From: Haloplanus salinarum
GTDB taxonomy: Archaea; Halobacteriota; Halobacteria; Halobacteriales; Haloferacaceae
Direction of reading: 5' to 3'
Assembly: GCF_024498175.1 (NCBI RefSeq)
Contig: NZ_CP101823.1
Coordinates: 434,001-498,000, forward strand
DNA length: 64,000 bases
How positions within the stretch are numbered: position 1 is the first letter of the stretch; each line of letters begins with the position of its first letter. Of the stretch, positions 16,657-25,951 are shown one piece after another. The notes beneath the pieces are model-generated. The model was not told the DNA's origin and did no database searches. It saw only the letters and a list, made by a program, of their open reading frames with translations. The position numbers and the translations under genes were made by a program.

Positions 16657-18513
16657 CTACGTCGCCTCGGTTCCGGTTCCGAGGTGTTCGTCCAGAAAGT
16701 CCACGATGGCGGTGTAGGCCTCGATCCGGTTTTCCAGTTTCGTGAAGCCGTGCCCCTCGTCCTCGAAGATCAGTTCGCGGACGGGGACGCCGGCCTCCCG
16801 GGCCCCTTCGACGATCCGGTGGGCCTCGCTTACGGGCACGCGCGGGTCGTTCTCGCCGTGGAGGACGAAGAGGGGGGCGGCGATGTCGTCGACGTTGTGG
16901 ACGGGGCTGATCGACTCCAGTAGGTCGCGGTCCTCGTCGAGCGACCCGTATTCGGCCTCGCGGAGTTCGCGCCGCCAGTCCCCGGTGTTCTCGAGGAACG
17001 TCACGAAGTTGGCGATGCCGACGATGTCGACGCCGGCCGCCCAGACGTCGGGATACTCGGTGAGCGCGGCGAGGGTCATGAAGCCGCCGTAGGAGGCACC
17101 CATCACCGCGATACGGTCCGGGTCCACGGCGGGGTGGTCGTGGAGCCATTCGACGCCGGCCTTCAGGTCCGCGACCGCGTCCATGCGCTTTTCGACGTCG
17201 TCGAGGTGGGTGTAGGCCTTGCCGTAGCCCGTCGAGCCGCGGACGTTCGGTTCGAAGACGGCGTAGCCCCGGGAGAGGAGATACTGTTTCACCCGGCCGA
17301 AGGAGGGTCGGCGCTGCGATTCGGGGCCGCCGTGGACGTCGACGACGACGGGCGTCTCGCCGTGCCCGGTGTCGGTCTCGGGGAGGGAGAAGAAGGCGGG
17401 CACCTCCAGTCCGTCGACGGAGGGGTAGTGGACGAGTTCCGGGGCGACGAAGGAGTCACGCGGGATGCCCGCGGTGGAGGCCCGGGTCCAGCGCTCGACC
17501 GTCCCGCTTGTCACGTCGACGACGTAGACGTTGGCGGTGTCGTCGCTTCGGGTGACGGTCAGCGCGAAGCGGTCCCCGTTCGGGCCGAAACTCACGCCGC
17601 CGGCGACGGACTCCGGGAGGTCGGGGGTCGGGAAGTGATCCAGCCGGCCGGGCGCGACGAGCTCGCCCACGCCGAGTTCCGTGTAGCCGTCGACGTTGCG
17701 GGAGTAGACCACGCGCCGGGAGTCCTCGTCGACCGCGACGCCGTCGACGTTCCACTCGTCGTCGGCGAGGGCCGTGGTCGCGTCGCCGGCGTCGGCGGCC
17801 ACGACGGACGACAGGTCGCCGGTCGCGAGGTCGATCCGGGCCAGCGAGAGCGTGTCACCGTCGCGGTCGGTGGCGAGGTAGACGTTCTCGCCGTCGGGTC
17901 CCCAGGTCGCGCTCAGGTGCCGGATCGTCCCCTCGTGGGGCGTCAGGTGGCGGCGCGTTCCCGTCCCGACGTCGAGGACGTAGACGTCTTGGTCGAAACT
18001 GGAGTGGGACTCGACGAGGAGGAGGCGGTCGCCGTCGGGGCTCCAGCCGGCGACGGAGAGCCAGCCGGCGCCCTCGTGAACGCGCTCGGCGTCCGCGCCG
18101 GTCGCGTCACGATCCTGGACGTAGATGTCGAACACCGCGTCGTCGCGGCGGTTGGAGGCGAAGGCGAAGCGGTCGCCGTCGGGACTCCAGCCCCCGAACC
18201 AGTGTTTCGCGTCGGGATGTCGGGTCAGATCGATGATTTCGCCGGTCGCGACGTCGAGGCGGTAGAGCGCCTCGCGTTCGTCGCCGCCCCGGTCCCGGCC
18301 GACGATCAGTTCGGGACGTTCGGGCGACCAGGAGGCGAAGGTGACGCGGTCGTCGAAGAAGGTCCGCTGCTCGGGCCAGGCGCCGGGCGCCGAGAGCGTC
18401 CATACCTGCGGAACGCCGGTGGTGTCCATGAGGAAGGCGAGTCGGTCGCCGTCCGGACCGACGGAGGCGCCGTGGGCGCTCCGCACGTTGAGGTACCGCT
18501 CGATGTCGAACAT
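16657..18513 (-). CDS. S9-family peptidase (prolyl oligopeptidase / acylaminoacyl peptidase type)
   Basis: A 618-residue serine peptidase. The first ~370 residues form a beta-propeller with repeated WSPDGDR(F/L)-type blades. The C-terminal alpha/beta hydrolase domain carries the nucleophile in GASYGGFM, the acid in HGENDPRVPVSEA and the histidine in DEGHGF. The family cleaves short peptides or N-acylated residues, and the propeller restricts entry of folded proteins. The ATG at 18513 begins the conserved FDIERYLNVRSA segment. There is no signal peptide, so it is cytosolic. It converges with the acidic repeat gene. Confidence 0.92.
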   Translation of the reverse strand: MFDIERYLNVRSAHGASVGPDGDRLAFLMDTTGVPQVWTLSAPGAWPEQRTFFDDRVTFASWSPERPELIVGRDRGGDEREALYRLDVATGEIIDLTRHPDAKHWFGGWSPDGDRFAFASNRRDDAVFDIYVQDRDATGADAERVHEGAGWLSVAGWSPDGDRLLLVESHSSFDQDVYVLDVGTGTRRHLTPHEGTIRHLSATWGPDGENVYLATDRDGDTLSLARIDLATGDLSSVVAADAGDATTALADDEWNVDGVAVDEDSRRVVYSRNVDGYTELGVGELVAPGRLDHFPTPDLPESVAGGVSFGPNGDRFALTVTRSDDTANVYVVDVTSGTVERWTRASTAGIPRDSFVAPELVHYPSVDGLEVPAFFSLPETDTGHGETPVVVDVHGGPESQRRPSFGRVKQYLLSRGYAVFEPNVRGSTGYGKAYTHLDDVEKRMDAVADLKAGVEWLHDHPAVDPDRIAVMGASYGGFMTLAALTEYPDVWAAGVDIVGIANFVTFLENTGDWRRELREAEYGSLDEDRDLLESISPVHNVDDIAAPLFVLHGENDPRVPVSEAHRIVEGAREAGVPVRELIFEDEGHGFTKLENRIEAYTAIVDFLDEHLGTGTEAT

Positions 18514-18647
18514 ACCGGGCGTTGGTCGGGCGTGACCAAACCCCTTCCCCCGGCGAGCGCTCCCTCGGCCCCGTGGGCGGCCTCGATTCATCGCACGCGA
18601 GCGAACAAGAACTGATATACTACTGGTATGAATCGGTAGGAACGTAG

Positions 18648-19487
18648 ATGGTCTACCGGTTCCAGTGTCGGCAGTGTCCCTTCACGATCTGGTCGACGAG
18701 CCGAGACACGATCGGTGACGCTGTTGGCACCCACATCCTCGGACACCACCGCGAGCGGGTGACCAAACAGGATTTCCGGATCCGGTGGAGCTGCCCTCAC
18801 TGTGAACGGAGCGGCCAGCACCACGACCGCGACGCCGGGATCGAGCGCTTCGAGCGGCACCTGTTCGAACACGTCGAGTCGTCCGTGGAGTCGGGAGTCC
18901 ACGTCGCGGACGAATTCGACCGAACCGGTGGCGTGTTGGTCCGTGCCCCGCGTGGGAGCGACGGCCTCGACAACGCCCGAGTCCACTTTCTCTCCCCCGG
19001 AGATATCGTCCTGTTCGTGACGACGGCCCCCGCCGAACGGATTCGGCTGATCGACGATGCGCTCCGGGAGTGGCCGAGACGGACGATCATCCTCACGACC
19101 AAGCCCGATCCCCTCGGCGACGTCTCGGATCTCGACCTCTCGGAGGGGTCGCTGGAAGTCGTCCGTCTCGACAGTCGACTCGGCCTCTCCGAGGTCGGCG
19201 AGACGATTTCGCGGATCGTCGGCGAGTACGAAGACGTCGGCGGGAAGATAGCCGCCGAATTCGACATCCTTCCCGAACTCGTCGAGAAGTTCGACCTGCA
19301 AACGGTTTTCAAGTTCCTCCACGTCCTCGCCGTGCGCTTCGACCGGGCCGATGCACTCTCTCACTATCACGTCGACCCGCGAGCGCAGTCGAAGTCGACG
19401 ATCAACGTCCTCGATCAGGTGTTCGACCTCTCGATCGAGGCCGACGACCGGCGGTTCATCGCCGGGCCACATTCCGAACTCGACTGA
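18648..19487 (+). CDS. Zinc-ribbon protein with DUF7504-like degenerate RecA-fold domain
   Basis: A 279-residue protein. The N-terminal ~70 residues contain CxxC pairs (CRQC, CPHC) and several histidines, suggesting two zinc knuckles. From about residue 85 it resembles the haloarchaeal DUF7504 family (GDIVLFVTTAPAERIRLIDD, then RTIILTTKPDPLGDV), a RecA/KaiC-like fold without an obvious Walker A. The C-terminus has the family-like FKFLHVLAVRFD helix and a YHVDP segment. Such proteins are often encoded near signalling genes; a regulatory role is an inference. It is divergent from the S9 peptidase gene. Confidence 0.7.
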   Translation: MVYRFQCRQCPFTIWSTSRDTIGDAVGTHILGHHRERVTKQDFRIRWSCPHCERSGQHHDRDAGIERFERHLFEHVESSVESGVHVADEFDRTGGVLVRAPRGSDGLDNARVHFLSPGDIVLFVTTAPAERIRLIDDALREWPRRTIILTTKPDPLGDVSDLDLSEGSLEVVRLDSRLGLSEVGETISRIVGEYEDVGGKIAAEFDILPELVEKFDLQTVFKFLHVLAVRFDRADALSHYHVDPRAQSKSTINVLDQVFDLSIEADDRRFIAGPHSELD

Positions 19488-19517
19488 GTCGGCGATCCGG
19501 GGCGCGTCGTGGGGCAC

Positions 19518-20825
19518 TCACGGCTCTCGGTCGGCATCGTCGTGGTTGGCCGTGTAATCCGACGGATCGCGGACGTACGTATAATCGACGGCGTTGGTCA
19601 CGACCTCTCCCGAGAGGCTCCCTCCGATCTCGTCGAGTACCGCCTCCGCGCGCTCGGCGACGTCCGACGGCACGTCCTCGTCGTGAACGAGGATCTGGAG
19701 CCGGCGTTCGAGCTTTTCACTCTCGAGTTCGGCCAGACTGCTCGCCGCGAGCCGGGCCGTTCGGTCGTCCGGGTCGCCGAGTGCGGCGATCAGGCAGTCG
19801 TACACCGCATCGCGCCGATCCGCGTCCGGATCGTCGGCGTCGGCCACCCGACCCAGGAGCCACGCTGCGTTGTGTCTCACGTCCGTCCGTCGGCTCTCGT
19901 CGAGCATGTCGATCACGTGGGGGACCACCGTCAGCGTGTCCGCGTTCGAGAGCCGGTCGGCGACGGCCTCACGGACCTCCTGCCGTCGTTCCGCCGGGGC
20001 GTCGACGAACAACTGGACGAGCGACAGGAGCGCCGCACGCTGTACCGGTGCGGTATCGTCGACCAACGCTCGAAGCAGGACGTCGATGGGTTCGAGGGTC
20101 GCAAACTGACCGAGTTCCTCGATTGCGGCCCGTCGGAGCGATTCCTCGTCGGCCTGGACGACCGGCGCGAGCGACCTGAGTGCGGCCTCGCTCCCGATGG
20201 CACCCAGGGCCCGCACCGCCTCCTCACGGACGCGGCGCCTGTCATCGTCGAGGCGATTCCGGAGGGCCCCGACACACCGTTCGTCACCGATCCACCCACA
20301 GGACTGCACGGCACGGGCACGTACCCGTGGAGACGGATCGGTCGTCGCCGCCACGAGCGCGGACAGTGATCGCTCCCCACCCATCCGTCCGAGTGCGGTC
20401 GCCGCGACCATGCGGAACTCCGGATAGTCGGCGTCGAGCCACTCCTCGAGGAGCCTCGCCGTCGCTCGTTCCGCAGCCGTATCGGATCGCGTCCCCTCCT
20501 CGGGTTCGATGTCGAACTCGCCCATCTCGTGGACGAGCCGTTCGAGCGTGTCCGGGCCGTGTCGGTACAGTGCGTCGATCGCTCGCGCACGGACGCTCCG
20601 GTCGTCGTCCTCTCGGACCGCCTGAATGAGGGCACGGATGACCTCCTGGGTGTCGCCGTCGTTCCGCGTCGTCTCCTCGGCGAAGTCGCCCAGCATCTCC
20701 GCGGCCCGTCGCCGGACGACCGGACGCGATCCGCGTCGGAGATACGCGACCAGCTCCGTCGTGTTCGACTCCCGTGCGAGTTCGTAGAGAAACGCCGTAT
20801 CCGCCTCGGATCGGTCTTCCACCAT
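19518..20825 (-). CDS. HEAT-repeat protein
   Basis: A 435-residue all-helical protein made of about ten HEAT/PBS-lyase-type repeats, recognisable by recurring VRARAVQSCGWIGDE, VREEAVRALGAIG and VRHNAAWLLGRVAD helices of about 30-38 residues. These solenoids serve as protein-protein scaffolds, and some relatives attach bilin or assist complex assembly. The N-terminal region includes RRRAAEMLGDFAEET. There is no membrane segment or catalytic motif. It converges on the zinc-ribbon gene. Its partner is unknown. Confidence 0.85.
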   Translation of the reverse strand: MVEDRSEADTAFLYELARESNTTELVAYLRRGSRPVVRRRAAEMLGDFAEETTRNDGDTQEVIRALIQAVREDDDRSVRARAIDALYRHGPDTLERLVHEMGEFDIEPEEGTRSDTAAERATARLLEEWLDADYPEFRMVAATALGRMGGERSLSALVAATTDPSPRVRARAVQSCGWIGDERCVGALRNRLDDDRRRVREEAVRALGAIGSEAALRSLAPVVQADEESLRRAAIEELGQFATLEPIDVLLRALVDDTAPVQRAALLSLVQLFVDAPAERRQEVREAVADRLSNADTLTVVPHVIDMLDESRRTDVRHNAAWLLGRVADADDPDADRRDAVYDCLIAALGDPDDRTARLAASSLAELESEKLERRLQILVHDEDVPSDVAERAEAVLDEIGGSLSGEVVTNAVDYTYVRDPSDYTANHDDADREP

Positions 20826-20932
20826 CCTTGTCGTCCTCCCCGAGCCGTCGTCCGGGCTCCAGGGACTCCGGTTTGCTGTACGGGATGGAGAATAAAGTTG
20901 TTTCGCGCCGGGGGCGGCACCCCGATCCGGGA

Positions 20933-21196
20933 TCAGTCCAGCAGTCCCTCGGTTTTCAGCGCCGCCATCACGTCGTCGACGAGTTCGTCGACCGATTCGT
21001 AGGGGAACTCCTGGTGGCCGTCGAGGTTGGCCGCGAGTTCCATCGCGGAGAAGGACACGTCCCCGGCCTCGAACCGGGTGCCCGGGCCGTCGGGGAGCGT
21101 CGGGACGAGATCCATCTGGTCGGTCACGGGGAAGTCGGCGCCCTCGAACGCCGAGCGAAACTGCTTGCGGAGTTCGGCTTCGGTGTCGTCGTTCAT
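20933..21196 (-). CDS. MTH865-like family protein
   Basis: An 87-residue acidic helical protein matching the MTH865-like family: LRKQFRSAFEGADFPV, then GDVSFSAMELAA and FPYESVDELVDDVMAALK. The family is structurally known as a small helical bundle, but its function is not established. The ATG at 21196 gives the usual family N-terminus. It lies downstream of the glycosyltransferase on the same strand with about 50 nt between, so it may share its transcript. Confidence 0.8.
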   Translation of the reverse strand: MNDDTEAELRKQFRSAFEGADFPVTDQMDLVPTLPDGPGTRFEAGDVSFSAMELAANLDGHQEFPYESVDELVDDVMAALKTEGLLD

Positions 21197-21249
21197 GGGA
21201 ATTCGTGGACGTATCTGGCGGATAAGCGTTCCGAAAGCCGGGACGGCCG

Positions 21250-22314
21250 TCAGAAGAGCCCGTAGTCCGTCACGAGTTCCCGATAGCGATCGACGTACCG
21301 GTCGAGGACGGCGTCGTGGTCGTAGGCGGCGTAATCCTCGTTGACCGTCCAGCGCTCGGTCTCGGTCGCGGCGACGATCTCCTCGGCGAGTTCCTGTGGA
21401 CTGGTCACCAGCGAACTCCGGGGGTCGGCCTCGACGAGTTCGTGGGCGGCGGAGTCGGCCTGGTACTCGACGACGCCCACGCACCCACAGGCGAGCGCCC
21501 GCAGGAGGTCGGTCGCGAACGGCTCCCAGGTGGCCGTCTGGGCGAAGACGTGCGCTCCCTTGAGGATCGGGACCTGTTCGGCCGGGGCGAGGTCGCCGAG
21601 GAACTCGACCCGGTCGTCGATCCGGAGGTCGCTGGCCATCCGTTCGGCGTCCGCCCGTGCGGGACCGTCGCCGATGATCGCCGCCCGCCACTCCCATCCG
21701 CGGAGTTCCGCCAGCGCGAGCAGGAACTCCTCGACGTTCGCGTGCTCGTCGAGGCGGCGGGCGTACACCAGGTCCGCCCGATCGTCGACCGGCGCGTCGC
21801 GGATGCCGGCCACGTCGACGCTGTCGGGGAGCACCTCGACGGCGTCGGCGGCGGCGCCACACTCCCGGGCCGTCGTCGCGACGGTCTCGGAGGGAACGAG
21901 GAGGGTGTTCGGGGATCGGGCGGCCCAGTGGCGACGCCAGGAGCGTTCGGCCCCGCGTTCCGGTGGATCCCACCACTCCGCGACGACGGGCACCCGTCGG
22001 AGGCGGCCGGCGGCCTTCGCGGCCGGCACTGCGAGGGCGGGATCCGTGGCGACGTGGATCACCTCCGGCCGGACGCCGTTGAGGACGAACGGGAGCTTCG
22101 CGACGAACGTCGACGGGGAGCGGTCGGTCGTCACGCGGCGATAGGAGACGCCGTCGAAGTCGAAGGCGGCGTGGTCGCCACCCCACCACTGCGTACAGAC
22201 GACGGACACCTCGTGGCCCCGGGACGCGAGGCGTTCGGCGACCGCCCGCGTCCGACGGGCGTACCAGTGGTCCACGTGGTGGGCCGTCGTCATCGTCACG
22301 AACGCGACGTGCAC
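21250..22314 (-). CDS. GT4-type glycosyltransferase
   Basis: A 354-residue GT-B fold enzyme. The N-terminal Rossmann half has VDHWYARRTRAVAERLASRGHEVSVV, and the C-terminal half has AIIGDGPARAD, DRVEFLGDLA and the donor-binding region EPFATDLLRALACGCVGVVEY, whose acidic residue is typical of GT4. Translation starts at a GTG (22314) giving VHVAFVTM, the expected first strand. It should transfer a nucleotide-activated sugar, perhaps in glycolipid, exopolysaccharide or protein glycan synthesis, but no other glycosylation genes are adjacent. It is divergent from the uspA-like gene. Confidence 0.85.
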   Translation of the reverse strand: MHVAFVTMTTAHHVDHWYARRTRAVAERLASRGHEVSVVCTQWWGGDHAAFDFDGVSYRRVTTDRSPSTFVAKLPFVLNGVRPEVIHVATDPALAVPAAKAAGRLRRVPVVAEWWDPPERGAERSWRRHWAARSPNTLLVPSETVATTARECGAAADAVEVLPDSVDVAGIRDAPVDDRADLVYARRLDEHANVEEFLLALAELRGWEWRAAIIGDGPARADAERMASDLRIDDRVEFLGDLAPAEQVPILKGAHVFAQTATWEPFATDLLRALACGCVGVVEYQADSAAHELVEADPRSSLVTSPQELAEEIVAATETERWTVNEDYAAYDHDAVLDRYVDRYRELVTDYGLF

Positions 22315-22445
22315 GTGCCGGCCCACGGAGCCGGTGACCAAAAATCCCCTCCGTCGCCGGGCAGTCCGCGATATCTCGCCGCCCCGTTCCCGCGGGCCGG
22401 GAACCGACACGTGGGTTGAGGGGTCGGGCGACCGGACGGCCGACC

Positions 22446-22877
22446 ATGTACGACGACGTCCTGGTTCCGACCGACGGGAGCGAGGCGGCCGTGACGGCAC
22501 TCGACCACGCACTCGGCGTGGCCGAGCGGTTCGACGCGACCGTCCACGGGCTCTACGTCGTCGAGACGGACGCCCTCGCCCACGAGGCGCCGACGCTGTC
22601 GCTCGACGACCTGCACGAGACGCTCCGTGCCGAGGGCGAGACGGTCCTCGACGACCTGCAGGCGCGGGCGACCGACCGCGGGGTCGACGTCACGGCGACG
22701 GCCGTCGAGGGCGTCGCCGAGAACGTGATCGTCGAGTGCACACGGGAGCGGGGGATCGACCTCGTGGTGATGGGGACCCACGGCCGCCACGGGGCGGAGC
22801 CGTATCCGGTCGGCAGCGTCACCGGCCGGGTCGTCCGCCAGGTCGACGCACCGGTGCTCGTGGTGGGCGGCGCGTAG
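22446..22877 (+). CDS. Universal stress protein (UspA family)
   Basis: A 143-residue Usp domain. It has the N-terminal strand VLVPTDGSEAA, and a C-terminal ATP-binding signature GTHGRHG with the following SVTGRVVRQVDAPVLVV, matching the G-2x-G-9x-G(S/T) pattern of nucleotide-binding Usps. It probably binds ATP and acts as a soluble stress modulator. The ATG at 22446 is at the conserved start. It is a single gene divergent from the glycosyltransferase and convergent with the DUF420 gene. Confidence 0.92.
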   Translation: MYDDVLVPTDGSEAAVTALDHALGVAERFDATVHGLYVVETDALAHEAPTLSLDDLHETLRAEGETVLDDLQARATDRGVDVTATAVEGVAENVIVECTRERGIDLVVMGTHGRHGAEPYPVGSVTGRVVRQVDAPVLVVGGA

Positions 22878-22931
22878 CCGGCGTGTGCGGCCGCGACGAA
22901 CGTCCGTCGCTCGTCGGCGGTTCGTGGCCGG

Positions 22932-23540
22932 CTACGTAACGCCCGCGGCGACCGCGACGAACTCCCAGCTATAGACGTGGTTGAGGAGCAGGTACGCGAG
23001 GACGCCGAGCGTGAGCGAGAGGATCCACGATCCGGCGGCGATGCGGCCGACGCGGGCGTGAGCCGTGTCGCGGAGTTCGTTCGGCGTGTGTGTCAGGCCG
23101 AGGACGATGGCGTAGAGGACGACGGGCACGGAGACGATGGAGAGGAGGATGTGGATCGCGAGCATCGCGAGGTACGCGAAGTAGGGAAGCTGTGGCCCGA
23201 CGAACTCCTTGGTGCCGCCGCCACCGATCTTCGTCAGGTAGATGACGAGAAACAGGAGGATGAGACCGAACGCCGTCGACATCGCGGCGGCGTGTTTCTT
23301 CACCTCGTCGCGGCGGATCCACCGCCACCCGGCGATCAGACAGAGGGTCGCCGCGGTGTTGACGACGGCGATGGCGTCGGAGAGGGCATTTACCTGTGCG
23401 AGCGAGAGGTCGGGGAAGACCGATTCGGGGACGACACCCGCGAACGTGCCCACGACGAGGGTGTAGCCCACGACCGACAACACCGCGGTGGCGGCGGCGG
23501 GATGTTCCTTCACCGGACCGCTTGCGCTGGCCGTTGCCAT
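22932..23540 (-). CDS. DUF420 family membrane protein
   Basis: A 202-residue polytopic protein with five to six membrane helices. It shows the DUF420 pattern of conserved histidines: one after the cytoplasmic KKHAAAMSTAFGLI segment, another in AIHILLSIVSVPVVLY and one in LLLNHVYSWE. In bacteria, DUF420 proteins (YozB/CtaM type) assist assembly of haem-copper oxidases. Here no oxidase genes are adjacent, so that function is inferred from the family only. It lies on the same strand as egsA, 39 nt downstream. Confidence 0.83.
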   Translation of the reverse strand: MATASASGPVKEHPAAATAVLSVVGYTLVVGTFAGVVPESVFPDLSLAQVNALSDAIAVVNTAATLCLIAGWRWIRRDEVKKHAAAMSTAFGLILLFLVIYLTKIGGGGTKEFVGPQLPYFAYLAMLAIHILLSIVSVPVVLYAIVLGLTHTPNELRDTAHARVGRIAAGSWILSLTLGVLAYLLLNHVYSWEFVAVAAGVT

Positions 23541-23579
23541 GGTCGACGGTCGGACCGGATCGGCTTGCCTCTTCCGTTC

Positions 23580-24632
23580 CTACCCGATCACGTCGGTCAC
23601 GGTGACGGCCTCGCGGGCGGCCGCCTCGCTGATGCCGTCGCCGAGGATGGTGTACCGGTCGCGGATGCGGTGGGCGGTCGTCAGCGCCTCGATCACCGTC
23701 TCGTCGTCGAAGCCGAGCTCGTCCGCGGTGGTCGGCGCGCCGATGACCGAGAGGGCGTCGCGGATGTCGCGCCACATCCCCCGCTCGCCCTCGTGGAGGT
23801 AGGCGACGATGATGGCGCCGACGCCGACCTGGTGGCCGTGGAGCGCGCGGCCGGGCGCGATACGGTCGAGTCGGTGCGAGAAGAGGTGTTCGGCGCCGCT
23901 GGCGGGCCGTGACGACCCGGCGATCGACATCGCGACACCCGAGGAGACCAGCGCCTTCATCACCACCCACGCGGACTCCTCGAGGCCCTCCTTGATCGAG
24001 CCCGCGTTCTCGACGAGCAACTCGGCGGTCATCCGCGACAGCGCGCCCGCGTACTCGGAGTAGGGCACGTCCTGGAGCCGGTAGGCGAGTTGCCAGTCCT
24101 CGACCGCGGTGTAGTTGGAGACGATGTCGGCACAGCCCGCGGTAGTGAGTTCCCAGGGGCCGGCGGCGATCACCTCGGTGTCGGCGACGACGGCGAGCGG
24201 CGGGTCCGCCGCGACGCTGTGACGGGTGTCGCCCTCGGGGATGGAGGAGCGCCCGCTGACGATGCCGTCGTGACTGGCCGCGGTGGGGACCGACACGAGT
24301 CCCAAGCCGAGGCGGTCGGCGGCCATCTTCGCGGTGTCGATCGGCTTCCCGCCGCCGAGCCCCACGAGGTAGGTCGTCTCGGCCGCCCGCGCCCGCTCGG
24401 TGACGCGTTCGACCGCGTCGAACCCCGCCGCCTCGACGGCGACCGTGGCGGGGTCCTCGCCGAGTTGGGCGCGGACGCGGTCGCCGACGAGGCGGTTCGG
24501 CGTCGGGCTCGTGACGACCAGCGGCCGGCCGGCGACCGCGAGGTCGTCGACCACGGCCCCGAGGTCGTCGAGGACGCCGTGGCCCACGACGACGTTTCGG
24601 GGCAGCTTGATCCACGTCGACTTCTCGAACAT
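23580..24632 (-). CDS. egsA: NAD(P)-dependent glycerol-1-phosphate dehydrogenase
   Basis: A 350-residue iron-type dehydrogenase-fold enzyme that reduces dihydroxyacetone phosphate to sn-glycerol-1-phosphate, the archaeal lipid backbone. It shows the NAD-binding GLGGGKPIDTAKMAA segment, SVPTAASHDGIVSGRSS, and metal-binding histidines in ASGAEHLFSHRLD and HGHQVGVG. The ATG at 24632 gives FEKSTWIKLPRN, the family start. The length is normal. Its presence confirms an archaeal host. DUF420 lies downstream on the same strand. Confidence 0.95.
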   Translation of the reverse strand: MFEKSTWIKLPRNVVVGHGVLDDLGAVVDDLAVAGRPLVVTSPTPNRLVGDRVRAQLGEDPATVAVEAAGFDAVERVTERARAAETTYLVGLGGGKPIDTAKMAADRLGLGLVSVPTAASHDGIVSGRSSIPEGDTRHSVAADPPLAVVADTEVIAAGPWELTTAGCADIVSNYTAVEDWQLAYRLQDVPYSEYAGALSRMTAELLVENAGSIKEGLEESAWVVMKALVSSGVAMSIAGSSRPASGAEHLFSHRLDRIAPGRALHGHQVGVGAIIVAYLHEGERGMWRDIRDALSVIGAPTTADELGFDDETVIEALTTAHRIRDRYTILGDGISEAAAREAVTVTDVIG

Positions 24633-24770
24633 GGGCCTCCTACTTCGCGGAACCATTTAGAAGATGAGGTCCGCGCGGTACTTCGATCCCGCTCCGCCGT
24701 CGGAAGTTCTCGTCCCATCGAGCCGGGCTCGGACGGGACGGCGCCACCCTGGAACGATCACGGAGCGGGA

Positions 24771-25694
24771 TCAGACGGTGGACTCGGACGGCTCGTCGCC
24801 CGGCCACGGAAACAGCAGGTCCGCGGCCAGTGCCCCGACGACCTGTTGGAGGACGTAGTAGACCACGACGACGACCGTCGCGGCCGGCATCCCGAGGACG
24901 TCCACGACGAGCAGGCTGACGCCGAGGTTCTTCAGGCTCCCGGAGAAGAACACCGCGGAGCGAACGCCCGGAGCGAGTCCACAGAGGAGACAGAGTCCGA
25001 CGCTCGCGACGAAGCCGACGAGGAGGAGGGTCGCCGTCGTCACCGACAGGAGCGGCAGGTCCGCCGTCACCCGCCCGGGGTCGACCCCGGCGACGCCGGC
25101 GTACACGAGGACGGCGATCGACGCGCGCGCACCGGCATCGAGCTGGGACGCCGAGAGCGCGTCGTCCGGCACGACCACCCGCAGACCCACACCCCCACCG
25201 ACGATGAACAGGAGGTTCGACACCACCGAACCGGGGGACAACGCCACCGTGGAGCCGACGAGCGCCGACAGCACCGGCGGCGTGACCACGGGCGAGAGCA
25301 CGATCGACGTAACCGCGACGAGGGCGGCGAGTTCGACGTCGCCGTCCGAGAGTCGCGTCCAGACGATCGAACTGCCCGCCGTGATCGGCACGGCACTGAC
25401 GACGTACAGTCCGACCCGGTGTTCCGGCGTCGCCAGGACGGGACCGAGGAGGAACGCTCCCGCCGGGAGCACCGCATAGGAGACGGCGAGACCGACCGTG
25501 AGGGCACGAAGCGGGACGCCCGACGCGAGGGAACGCGGATCGACGTCACGGAGGGAGATATACACGAGAAAGGCGACGATGGGGAGGGTGAACGAACCGA
25601 CGCCGGCGAGTTGCGGGAACCACGTTCCCAGCGCCGCCGCGGCGACGACGAGCACGACGTTGCGACCCCGGGCGAGTAGCGTTCGCGGCGTCAT
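24771..25694 (-). CDS. BASS-family (bile acid:sodium symporter-type) transporter
   Basis: A 307-residue membrane protein with about nine to ten hydrophobic segments and the BASS-like features of two inverted repeats and a conserved crossover region (GSLKNLGVSLLVVDVL, about residues 240-255, equivalent to the family's ...KN...A... motif). It is expected to carry an organic anion or other small solute with sodium; the substrate is unknown. The ATG at 25694 leads directly into a basic N-terminus and the first helix. It is divergent from the TRAP transporter operon. Confidence 0.75.
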   Translation of the reverse strand: MTPRTLLARGRNVVLVVAAAALGTWFPQLAGVGSFTLPIVAFLVYISLRDVDPRSLASGVPLRALTVGLAVSYAVLPAGAFLLGPVLATPEHRVGLYVVSAVPITAGSSIVWTRLSDGDVELAALVAVTSIVLSPVVTPPVLSALVGSTVALSPGSVVSNLLFIVGGGVGLRVVVPDDALSASQLDAGARASIAVLVYAGVAGVDPGRVTADLPLLSVTTATLLLVGFVASVGLCLLCGLAPGVRSAVFFSGSLKNLGVSLLVVDVLGMPAATVVVVVYYVLQQVVGALAADLLFPWPGDEPSESTV

Positions 25695-25878
25695 CGGGCG
25701 TGTGCCGCCCCGGGGTGGGAACTCACCTTCTCCCGCCCGTTCCGCCGGGTGGGTCGCCGACCCCCGTTTTTCCACTCACCGAGACGGTCGCGGGAATCCG
25801 AACTGTACCGCACATAGTTAGATGAAATGGGGAATTTCACGATTGCACGTCACATTATTGGGCGAACGCATGGACGTT

Positions 25879-25888
25879 TGTATATATT
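25879..25888 (+). promoter_or_regulatory. TATA-like element of TRAP transporter operon
   Basis: An AT-rich run (TGTATATATT) stands in an otherwise GC-rich chromosome about 65 nt before the DctP start codon. It fits a haloarchaeal TATA box with a leader of about 35-40 nt. The surrounding 25805-25950 region is markedly AT-rich and otherwise empty. Confidence 0.5.
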
Positions 25889-25951
25889 TCGACCGTCTCC
25901 GACGAAACAAACAGTTAGATTTAGACGTACGACCATAGTTATCGGCTAACG

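Noticed and set aside
15662-17149. A long minus-strand frame opposite the acidic repeat gene with its own Gly/Phe/Arg repeats
   Set aside because: The repeats are the complement of the Glu/Ala coding repeats, and the frame also runs into the S9 peptidase gene.
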